Assembly: GCF_023053635.1 (NCBI RefSeq)
Contig: NC_086183.1
Location: 29,151,501 to 29,215,500 of the forward strand
Direction of reading: 5' to 3'
Length of the DNA: 64,000 nucleotides
Origin: Elgaria multicarinata webbii
Taxonomy: Eukaryota > Chordata > Lepidosauria > Squamata > Anguidae
The notes beneath the pieces are model-generated. The model was given only the letters and a program-made list of their open reading frames with translations. It was not told where the DNA came from and ran no database searches. This document shows, in pieces, positions 50,770 through 60,245 of this stretch (position 1 is the first letter of the stretch; each line of letters begins with the position of its first letter). The position numbers and the translations under genes are program-made.

Positions 50770-51215
50770 AATGCAACGTTATATGGAACTCACTACCACA
50801 AGATGTGGCGATGGCCACCAATTTGGATGGCTTTAAAAGAGGGTTGGATAAATTCCTGGAGGCGAAAGCTATCCATGGCTACCAGCCCTGAGGGTTGTGT
50901 GCTACCCTATTTCTTTGATTCTAAGACACACTTTTTCCCCACATAAACATCTCTAAAAATGGGGTGCGTCGTAGAATCGCGGGTGTGTCTTAGGTGTTTT
51001 TTTTTCTGTTGGTGGTACTGAAATTAGTGTGCGTTGTACAATCGATGGCGTCTCACAATCGAAGAAATACGGTATCTCCAGTATTCAAGGCAGTAAGCCT
51101 GTGTGCACCAGTTGCTGGGGAACATGGGTGGGAGGGCTGGTTGGCCACAGTGTGAACAGAGTGCTGGACCAGATGGACTTTTGGTCTGATCCAGCAGGGC
51201 TCTTCTTATGTTCCA
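50770..51215 (+). mobile_element. CR1-type LINE 3' end, interrupted by a MITE
   Basis: Upstream half 50770-50904 (ends TGTGTGCTA), downstream half 51073-51215 (TATCTCCAGTATTCAAGGC). Together they match the uninterrupted copy at 53800-54200. Confidence 0.8.
50905..51072. mobile_element. TA-flanked mariner-like MITE nested in CR1
   Basis: 168 bp. Left end CCCTATTTCTTTGATTCTAA; the complement of the right end is CCGTATTTCTTCGATTGTGA. The intact CR1 copies read TGCTATCTCC where this one reads TGCTA, element, TATCTCC, so only TA was duplicated. Sister copy at 60244-60408. Confidence 0.85.
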
Positions 51216-52217
51216 ATCATCATCATCATCATCTAGAAGGAAAAAAAGAAAGAATTATACATAGGACTGGAGCTAAAGAAAGAAAGAATATGGAAAGGAA
51301 TGAGGAAAGAGTTGAGTTCTTTAGTGAAAACAATGGATTTCTTAACTGAGGCTGTTTATCTCAAAATGCGGTCCTAGAGATAAAATAAACCCTAAAGGAG
51401 GAGGGTTACTGTAGTTCAGAATTTGTGACCGGAAAGGGGAAGTGAAGGCGGCTCAGATCTCTGAATAAACATTTTGCGGTGAACGCGAATAACCCCCACC
51501 CACGGTCCCTCCTTTCCCATCAGGGCCGGATGACTGGCCTTGCCAGGCTGAAAATCTGGGGAGAAAAGGAACATTGTGGAACTGCACTGTTTGTTCCGTG
51601 GAGTTGTATGGGTCCGAAACAAAAGGCCTTCGCCGGAGCTTCTGTGTGCAGTGCCTGTGGAAATGAGGAAGAGTCCTTAATACGAAGGGCAGCCTGTGAA
51701 ATTAACAGGCGAATTCAGGGGAATCTATATAGACTGCATCTTTGCCTTGAGGTTGGCTCCAACCTTTTAGGGTCACTTGGGTCAGGCATGATTTTTATGG
51801 AGTCCATAAGATATCCTGGTCTTAGACTCTTTCAGGCCAATGTCCGATGCAGGTCCTAGAAATCTCCCACCCACCCCACCGCCGAATCCAAAAGAAGAAG
51901 CAACTGTTGGATCATTGCATCATAGGGTAAAATTCCATGGTTTAGCATGAATAATGCTATCAAGGCAGAAATGCGAAAGGAAGGACAAAGGGCAAGATAG
52001 AGGGGAAAGAGTAGGAGAACGAAAACGAAGCTGGTGTGATGTGGCTACTTTTGGAAGGTTTCCAACCAGACTTGCTTTGTATAACCGCAGAAGCCCAAAC
52101 TTGCGAAGACAAGCACTCAGACACCAGGGCAATGGTTGTTCCAGCTGCCTTTCGCAATACTTGTAGGAATTGTCTTGCTGCGAAATACATGAAGTCCAAT
52201 TGCCCCCTATTTACTAG
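51216..52217. other. Unique non-coding DNA
   Basis: A-rich 51230-51340, otherwise mixed. Open frame 51479-51859 has no recognisable domain. Confidence 0.4.
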
Positions 52218-52462
52218 TAGGGGTGTGCACGGACCCCCCGCTCTGCCCCGCGGGCTGATCCGAAAATTTCGGGTCGGCCCGCTCCGCTCCGCTTCGCTCC
52301 ACCCATACTCCACTCCTCTTCCTCGCGGAGCTCCGGGTCCGAATCGGAGCTCCGCAGTGGAGGGGAGTGGCGCCAGGTAAGGCCGGGAGAGGAGGGCGGG
52401 AGGTTTACCGGGCCCTGCCGCCATCACCGCCCGTGCGGCGACGGCGGCAGAGCCCGGTAAGG
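52218..52462. mobile_element. GC-rich foldback DNA transposon (family A), truncated copy
   Basis: Starts TAGGGGTGTGCACGGACCCC like 5757, includes GAGCTCCGCAGTGGAGGGGA, and breaks off at GAGCCCGGTAAGGGA, where a different repeat begins. Confidence 0.7.
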
Positions 52463-52992
52463 GACCAAGGGGGATGTACATTGATGGTGCTATATAAATA
52501 AATAAATAAATAAATAATAATAATAGCCGAAGCTCTCTGGGTGGTTTTCATAGGATTAAAAACACTTAAAAACAATATGCAAAAATTTTAAATCACAAAA
52601 ACATACAATTTAAAACCACAAAACCATACAATTTTAAACCACAAAACATACAGAAACACACCCAGGCTAATTACATATTGCTAAATGCTTGGGAGAAGAG
52701 AAAAGTCTTGGCCTGGCGCCGAAAAGATAACAATGTTGGCGCCAGGCGGGCCTCATCAGGGAGGTCGTTCCACAATTGGGGGAGCCACCACAGAAAAGGC
52801 CCTCTCCCTTGTTGCCATCCTCCGAGCTTCCCTCGGAGTAGGCACTCAGAGGAGGACCTTAGACATTGAGCGCAGTGTACGGGTAGGTTCATGTCGGGAG
52901 CAGCGTTCCGTCAGGTATTGTGGACCCAAGCCGTGTATGGCTTTATAGGTTAAAACCAACACCTTGAATCAGGCTCGGAAACATACAGGCAG
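52463..52992 (-). mobile_element. L2-like LINE, 3' end with ORF2 C-terminus remnant
   Basis: Minus-strand reading gives G-R-G-P-F-L-W-W-L-P-Q-L-W-N-D-L-P-D-E-A and S-F-R-R-Q-A-K-T-F-L-F-S-Q-A-F. Tail: AGCCGAAGCTCTCTGGGTGG after an (AAAT)n stretch. It abuts the family A element. Confidence 0.8.
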
Positions 52993-53545
52993 CCATGCAA
53001 GTGCGCCCCTGCCGATTCATTTATGCCCCCGCTGCTTGTGCAATGGCGATTTCGAGCCGCTGATTGGCCTCCTTCCAGAAACCAGCATTTCCACTCATTA
53101 AATCCCCCTTGCGTAAATGGTGGGTCCCACTTGCACAACAGAATCAGCGGGACCCACTGCTTGTGGAAGGGAATCAGTGGGCGGGGCATAAACATCCTGC
53201 TGCCCCCTGGTGGAGAATTCTGAGAGGCCGTTGTTTCCGTGGTCTTAAACAGAGGTCTTTTCTAATACCTAATCCGCCTTTTTCAAAACTGAAGTCATCA
53301 GGCCTTGCACTTTTGGACTTTCTGCATGCCACGCGTCTACTCTACCACTGCCCTACAGCCCCTCCCCAGTCGTTGCTCATTATATGGAGACGATCTGTGA
53401 TTACTTAGTGGTGAAAGGCTTGTGCTCTGAAGCCTGCCTCTTATATGTTTTGCTTCTCAAATCTCAGGGCTCAGTCCTTGGCGCAGAAAGCAGGTCGCGG
53501 GGCTACACCCAGATGAGGCATAGCTCACACTGCAGCATCTGTCTG
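52993..53545. other. Unique non-coding DNA
   Basis: Local direct repeat of AGCGGGACCCACTGCTTGTG-like text near 53030 and 53150, arms of a possible small foldback (GTGGGTCCCACTTG / GCGGGACCCACTGC). No gene. Confidence 0.35.
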
Positions 53546-53547
53546 TC

Positions 53548-53548
53548 C

Positions 53549-53597
<49 letters not shown>

Positions 53598-53612
53598 TAT
53601 TTATATAGCACC
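53548..53612 (+). repeat. (ATT)n run joined to TTATATAGCACCAT repeat
   Basis: About 16 ATT units, then TTTATATAGCACCAT, as at 23759 and 26933. Confidence 0.85.
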
Positions 53613-53744
53613 ATATTCTTTAGCAGCCCTGGCTGAATCGAAATGTTGTTTGACTTTTTAAAAATGAAGTAAAATTCAGCTTGGGGAATGTGAATGAGGA
53701 TTTCCCATCCTATTCCAGAAAGGTTGAGCTGCAACTGGTATGCA

Positions 53745-54205
53745 GGTTATGGAGAATGTGGACAGGGAGACGTTTTTCTCCCTCTCTCAAAATACTAGAA
53801 ACTGGGGACATCCCCTGAAGCTGATTGGTGGGAGATCCAGGACAAATAAAAGGAAGTTCTTCTTCACACAGCGCAGAGTTAAATGATGGAACTCACTACC
53901 ACAGGATGTAGTGATGGCCACAAATTTGTATGGCTTCAAACGGGCGTTGGATAAATTCCTGGAGGCAAAGGCTATCCAGGGCTACTAGCCCTGAGGGTTG
54001 TGTGCTATCTCCAGTATTCGAGGCAGTAAGCCTGTGTGCACCAGTTGCTGGGGAACATGGGTGGGAGGGTGCTGTTGCACCATGTCCTGCTTGTTCATCC
54101 CTGGCTAATGGCTGGTGGGCCACTGTGTGAACAGAGTGCTGGACTAGATGGACCCTTGGTCTGATCCAGCAGGGCTCTTCTGATGTTCTGATGTTCTGAA
54201 CTCCC
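53745..54205 (+). mobile_element. CR1-type LINE 3' end, longest plus-strand copy
   Basis: Runs from GAAACTGGGGACATCCCCTG through AAAAGGAAGTTCTTCTTCAC, the W-N-S/T-L-P-Q-D coding end, to TCTTCTGATGTTCTGATGTT. A good reference for judging the other copies. Confidence 0.85.
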
Positions 54206-54662
54206 AAAGTTTTGAAATCAACTCTCAGTTGCCATGTTGGCTGTGGATGTACTATGTCCATTTCCAAAGGAAATGGAAATACTGGAAATCATTCATCCCT
54301 TTCAGATTTCCCAGATCTGTTGGAAGTGCAATTTACATCATTCTCCAGACAGGGCTTAATTAACACATCTGGATGGTGCCAGATTTGGGAAGGCTGATCT
54401 CTTTGCTCTCCTTTCCTGGGCATTGAAAAATATTATTCTGGGATGGAATGTTTGGCGTCTCGACAGAGCCCCAAACTTTGATACTTAGACCAAGTAATTC
54501 ATTTTGAAATTTAGGGCACCATCTTCTACTGAGCCAGGCTCTTTGTCCATCTATCACAGCATTATCCGCTCCAGCGATCTCCAACCTGGAGCTCTCCAAT
54601 CTGTTGGACTGCAATTCCAAGCTGAATATGAGCCAACAGTGTGATGTGGCTGGAAAAAAAAG
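54206..54662. other. Unique non-coding DNA
   Basis: Contains a small decayed piece like the family B foldback near 54560-54625 (CCAACCTGGAGCTCTCCAAT, GTTGGACTGCAATTCCAAGC). Confidence 0.4.
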
Positions 54663-55277
54663 CAAATGCTATTTTGGGCTGTATTAAGAGAAGCATAGAT
54701 TCCAAATCGCATGAGGTACTGGTTCCCCTGTATTTGGCACTGGCCAGGCCAGGCCTCATCTTGAGTATTGTGTCCAGTTCTGGGTGCCACACTTCAAGAA
54801 GGATGCAGACAAGCTGGAGGGGGTTCCAAGGAGGGCAACTAGGATGATCAGGGGTCTGGAAACAAAGCCCTATGAAGAGAGACTGAAAGAACTGGGCCTG
54901 TTTAGCCTGGAGAAGAGAAGATTGAGGGGAGACATGATAGCACTCTTCAAATACTTGAAAGGTTGTCACACAGAAGAGGGCCAGGACCTCTTCTCGATCC
55001 TCCCAGAGTGGAGGACACGGAATAATGGGCTCAAGTGACAGGAAGCCAGATTCTGGCTGGACATCAAGAAAAACCTCTTGACTGTTAGAGCAGTACGACA
55101 ATGGAACCAGTTACCTAGGGAGGTCATGGGCTCTCCCACCCTAAAGGCCTTCAAGAGGCAGCTGGACAGCCATCTGTCAGGGATGCTTTAAGGTGGATTC
55201 TTGCATTCAGCAGGGGGTTGGACTTGATGGCCTTATAGGCCCCTTCCAACTCTACTATTCTATTATTCTATGATTCC
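54663..55277 (+). mobile_element. CR1-type LINE, 3' end with ORF2 C-terminus remnant
   Basis: From AAATGCTATTTTGGGCTGTA to CTATTCTATTATTCTATGAT. Reading frames give [13 protein letters not shown] and [14 protein letters not shown]. Confidence 0.88.
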
Positions 55278-55350
55278 CATGCAGGCTGGGCATGATGGGA
55301 GTTGCAGTCCAATGCATCTGCAAGGCACCAGGTTGGGGGAGACCGGTCTA
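55278..55350. mobile_element. Decayed foldback half (family B relative)
   Basis: GGCATGATGGGAGTTGCAGT, CCAATGCATCTGCAAGGCAC, CAGGTTGGGGGAGACCGG. Confidence 0.5.
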
Positions 55351-56450
55351 CCCTGATTGGGAATGCAGCTCTCTAGGGTTTCAGACAGGGAGGGAGGGGT
55401 CTTTCCTAACCCCCTGCTACCTCATCACTTAAAAATGCGAACAAACAGGCGATGCCATAAATTGAATCAGGGCCCTCCTTTCTGCATGCAAGGTGCACAC
55501 ACTCCCCCTGGGCTACGGTGCCTCCTTCGAAAAGAACAAGTCATGACCCCTTGTCAGCATGCAGCTGAAGCACATTTTCACACAGTCCTACCAGGAGCTG
55601 GAATCCATTCCCAAGTCACTGGGAAATGACTCTGAAATCCTGATGTTGCAATCTCCAGCCACTGGCAAACTCAACATTTTGGGAGAGTCAAAAGTCCATG
55701 TTTCCACAGGCAAAGTTAAAACAGGAGGAAAATATGGGTGGGTGATCATTTTCTCTTGGTGCCATATCCAATATGCTCTGGATCTAATTATCCTTTCACA
55801 ACACTAAGGTATTTTTTTGAAGCAAATTGACCTATCAAAAAAGATTTAGAAGTGAAGCCTGGCTTTGAATTTTTCTTACACTTTCCTCAAACTTGCTCAA
55901 CCGGGTTTAAAGTGTGAAGAAAATGGAAAATGGTTTTTTTTTTAAATCCTGTCTTAAGTGTGAGAGAATTAGGTTACACACAAACACACACTCTTTACTT
56001 ATAGCATCCCTGGCTGCCATTTGAGTCCCTGGAGGGGATGGAGCAAGCTAATTACAGGGAAGAGGAGGAGAAAGAAGAACCGAGTCAGGTTGCTCCCTTG
56101 CAGGGGAGAAGGGGGCGGATGACGGAGGCAGGATGGTAGGTTTATAGGGAGCAGCAGTCGGGCAGGAATTCTGATTACATCTTGGATTATTGTCTCTGTT
56201 CCCAGCTACAAGTAAGTGAGGGATGGAGTTGGTGGGCAGGAAATCATGCTTGGATTAGTATGTGGGGAAAGGGGAATTGTATTTGATTCCAGTCACGTTG
56301 ATGTTTGATTGCCTAATGCCACCACATGGTGAGTGAATCACAGTAAATGACCCTGGAGCCTTAAGTAAAGAGCATGAGTGGAGTGGCCACCTTTTCTTTT
56401 TTCCCCCTTTGAACTGGCCATGCTCCTGTAACTTTAACAAACAGCAGTTT
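55351..56450. other. Unique non-coding DNA
   Basis: The open frame 55559-55807 starts with ATG but has no recognisable domain and no splice context I trust. Confidence 0.4.
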
Positions 56451-56454
56451 GCTA

Positions 56455-56582
56455 TCTGGGGGGGATCTACACTACTGCTTTTAAAGCGCTTTAAAGCACT
56501 TTGAAAACGTTTTGAAAACTGTATATGCAGTGTGTCCTGGGCCCCAACAGTTGTCAAAACTGTTATAAAGCACTTTAAAGCA
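56455..56582. repeat. MITE (GATCTACACTACTGCTTTTA family)
   Basis: Left GGGGATCTACACTACTGCTT, inner AAAGCGCTTTAAAGCACTTT, middle CCTGGGCCCCAACAGTTGTC, right TAAAGCACTTTAAAGCAGAA. Relatives: 13590-13710, 60940-61050. Confidence 0.55.
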
Positions 56583-57945
56583 GAAATTTAGCGGAGGCAG
56601 CTTTTCCTAATAGTGCATCTCCCCAAGAGGAAGAGCTTCACCTGTTCAGTGTCTGCCTGCTGTGCTGCTGTTAAATGCACGGGAGCAGAGCCTGTTTAAA
56701 AGAAGGAGAAGGCAAAATGCAAAAAATGGGGTGAGGGGTGGGAGCAACGAGATGGGACATGGGGTTGAAGTAGAGAGTAAGGGCAGTAAGACCTAGTGGG
56801 GAGAGGGAAGTGGCAATAAAGTATTACCCCCACCCCACCCCTGCTGCTTCTTTAAGTCTGACAAGATGTTGATTGATTCTTTGCCACAGGCATAAGGTGC
56901 CAGCTTTTTTTTCCTAGCAGGGCTCTTGTGCCTTTAAAAGCTGTATGAAACATTCAACTGGTGAAGTTCTCCCTCCCCCAGTTGCTATTAAAGGGACAGG
57001 AACATATCCAGATAGAAAGCTGGCAGCTTTATAGGCTGCTTGGTTCTGATCTGGCCAGAACCTCTCCTGCCTCAGATTTATCACATCTAAACTAAAACTG
57101 TATATTTGCGCTACTTACTTTTTTCCCTTTCCTGATTGAGATTTTGTGCATTGAGAGTTCCATACCAGGCAGAAATTCAGCCACGGAAGGATGCCTCTGC
57201 AATTGTATTCCCATTCTGGGAGAAAGCTCTCTCTGTTGAATAGCCACCAGTGAGCTGTGCAAAAGTGCCTTGTCAGGAAACAGGCAGCAACTATACCCAA
57301 CCATCCTTTAAGATACGGGGGCAGAATAGAATTCTATGTCTGGGGAGCGGAAGGGGAGCGGAGGGAAGGCGGATTAAAGAGCACAGAATTACAAGTATCA
57401 GAGATACAAGGCAAAAAAGAGAAAGAAGCCAATTCCGGATTTGGTGGAACGAGGGAACTGATGTACGAGTTGGTCATGTATACTGAATCCAAAAAAGAAT
57501 GTCTATTTTGTGCAGCCAGGGTTGTCAACTTCTCCTTTTAAAAAACAACAGTCCCTGCTCCTGTACCTTTAACAACAGTTTGATCTGCAGATATTACCAT
57601 CAGTTGCTGGTTTCTTCCCATCAAACTGTTGTCGAAGGCAGAAGAGCAGACCAGATCGTGCTTTCTTAATCAGTTGGCAACCCTCTTTGCAATTATTAGT
57701 TGCAGAGTGGCAATGTGGGGGTCTGTAGGTACAAGCTGTGGAGTATCTCCCAAAAAAAGTTGGATTCTCCCCCCTCCCACCCCAAGACTGGTATAGCCAC
57801 GTGAATGACTTATGAATAATTTCCAGTCTTGCTTCTGTCGGTTCAAAACAACCCACGCTCAACCACTGAAAGTGGGTTAGTGTGTTGTGTGAACCCAGCC
57901 TCTCTCTGCCTATCCCAACCAGGAACTGCAAAAATTGCCCTCTTT
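56583..57945. other. Unique non-coding DNA
   Basis: No gene seen. Segment 57510-57600 (TCCCTGCTCCTGTACCTTTA) resembles the repeat-rich sequence near 56400-56460. Confidence 0.4.
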
Positions 57946-57949
57946 CTCT

Positions 57950-58075
57950 GGCCCCGTTCAGACAACACGCTAAACTATGCTGCTTAACCACAAAATGGTT
58001 AATGGAATGCTTTAAAGTTAATGCATTCCGTAACCATTTTGTGGTTAAGCAGCATGGTTTAGTGTGTTGTTTGAT
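57950..58075. mobile_element. Small foldback MITE
   Basis: Left arm ACACGCTAAACTATGCTGCT and TTAACCACAAAATGGTTA; right arm the near-perfect complement ending in TAGTGTGTTGT. Arms about 45 bp, loop about 25 bp. Confidence 0.7.
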
Positions 58076-58077
58076 TG

Positions 58078-58155
<78 letters not shown>
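58078..58155 (+). repeat. (TC)n-(AC)n compound microsatellite
   Basis: About 15 TC then about 21 AC units. Confidence 0.95.
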
Positions 58156-58157
<2 letters not shown>

Positions 58158-58404
58158 TATGCAATCCACCAAGTCTCTGATCCCTCCCTTGGTGGTGAAT
58201 TGCACAGTCGGAACACTCCACCGGAGACCATGATTTCAGCCACCTTAACAGCACAATCTGGACATGTCAATACAGAAGTAAATCCCCTGATGAGTTTAAT
58301 GAGGCTTACGACCAGGTGCGTAGAAGAAAAGCATCTCTATTTGTCTAATCCCAGGCTGTAACCAGGCCTGACTTCAAGGCGGCATTCACCCACATTGTGC
58401 CATC

Positions 58405-58505
58405 CTGATGTTTTGGATGACCACTTCCAAAATCCTTGGCTAGGTTGGCTGGGACTGATGGGTGTTGTAGTTCAAAACATCTGTAGGCCACTCTATTGAG
58501 GAAGT
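58405..58505. mobile_element. Decayed foldback (family B relative)
   Basis: GATGTTTTGGATGACCACTT, GGCTGGGACTGATGGGTGTT, GTAGTTCAAAACATCTGTAG. Confidence 0.45.
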
Positions 58506-58652
58506 CTCCTTTAAAGCAAAACCAGAGCAATAGCCTCGTGTCTCCGTCGCAATTGGAGAACAAACGGGCATGCTGTCATTATGCAGGTATGTACTACTGT
58601 TGCTCTTTAAGGTTAGCCCCAAATATGCCCCCGATTTCATTTTCTCCACCAG

Positions 58653-58731
58653 AAACTCCGAGATCCTCCAAAGGCCATGCAGCTGGCAGTGTCCATCGCG
58701 GTCGTCCTCGTGGCTTTATCTGTCGTGACAG
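58653..58731 (+). CDS. APOC1: APOC1 signal-peptide exon
   Basis: Acceptor ATTTTCTCCACCAG, 24 nt of 5' UTR, ATG at 58677, donor GTAGGA at 58732. A separate upstream non-coding exon and promoter are implied, but I could not locate them. Confidence 0.8.
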
Positions 58732-60199
58732 GTAGGAGGGAGAGCACCATCCCGATTTCACTGGGTTGGATCCGGATTTAAGCTGGATCAGCTCTGTTGG
58801 CGGAAGTGGGCTTTCCCATCCCATTCTTCCCATGGCAGCCTCTCCAACCCCCTCCCCCCATGTTACGCCCTGGGTGGGAAACCTCAAGCCTAGGGTCCCA
58901 AACTGGCCGGCTGGGGGCAGAATCCGGCCCTCCCCAGATGGTCACCATCCCTTTCCATGGCCTCAACCCATTTCCCTGACCAATGATCCTTGGGTGGCTT
59001 CTTGCCTTTTCTCCCGCACTAGAGGCCTTCAAGAGGCAGCTGGACAGCCATCTGTTAGGGATGCTTTAGGGTGGATTCCTGCATTGAGTGGGGGGTTGGA
59101 CTCGATGGCCTTAGAGGCCCCTTCCAACTCACCCATTTAAGACTCCTGCCAAGCCTTCCTCTAATCCAGCCTTCCTCAACCTGGGGCGCTCCAGATGTGT
59201 TGGACTACAACTCCCAGAATGCCCCAGCCAGCATTCTGGGAGTTGTAGTCCAACACATCTGGAGCGCCCCAGGTTGAGGAAGGCTGCTCTAATCTATGCA
59301 GCTGTACAGAACAGCACCTTGGAGAGCTCCTTTAGAGTTCTGCCTGGTTCTGTCTGAAACCCGTCCCCTTTTGGCTTGGGGCACGCCCCCTTTGGCCCCA
59401 CCCACCAGTGGAATGCGGCTCCCATGAGGTTCTCCACAATGGAATTTGGCCCATGGGGCTGGTAGAGGTTCTCAGCTTTGCTCTACAGACATGCTCCACC
59501 CCTGCCAAGTTTGGATGGCCAGCCGTGGTGAGGGGGACCGGGCCGCTGGGGACGTGACAGTGGGATGGAGGAGCTATGTTCTCCCCCTCAAACCATCATA
59601 AATTGCTCAAGAGAGAGAGAGAGAAAAGACGCCCATATAGGACTCAAGAAACAGAACCCAGGAGGGAGCTCTGCAAATCACGGGGCAGGGCTACGGGCAA
59701 ACCACAAGGGCTGGTGAACCGGGATTGCCCCTCGCCCATCCACAAGCAACATCCAGGGCTACCAACTGTTGAACCAGTCCCTGTCGCAGTGCGTTAAAGT
59801 AAGCAGCCCTCCACACAGTGCGCAGTTAAACTATGGGATTTGCTACCGCAAGACGTAGTTATGGCCATTGATCGGATGGCTTTAAAAGAGGGTCCGGTGA
59901 ATTCCTGGAGGAGAAGGCTAGCCACGGCTACTAGTCCTGAGAGCTATGCGCCACCTCCAGTATCAGAAGCAATATGCCTATATATATGCCAGTTGCTGGG
60001 GAACATGGGCTGGAGGGTGTTGTTGCATTTATGCCCTGCTTGTGCGTTTTCTATGGGAGCTGGTTGGCCACTGTACGAACAGAATGCTGGACTCGACTCT
60101 GGGTCTGATCCTGCACGAGTCCGCTTATGTTCTTATGTTCTGCAGTGATTAGCATTGGGTTAAATTCCCTAATATAAAAAGTTTTGGAGTTGTTGTTTC

Positions 60200-60245
<46 letters not shown>

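Noticed and set aside
50211-50891. Open frame of 226 codons on the plus strand
   Set aside because: It runs from unique DNA through a LINE tail into a CR1 3' end; only its end has protein-like similarity, and that is CR1. No splice or promoter context.
57569-58270. 233-codon minus-strand frame
   Set aside because: Its centre is a translated microsatellite and the flanks are MITE sequence; no domain.
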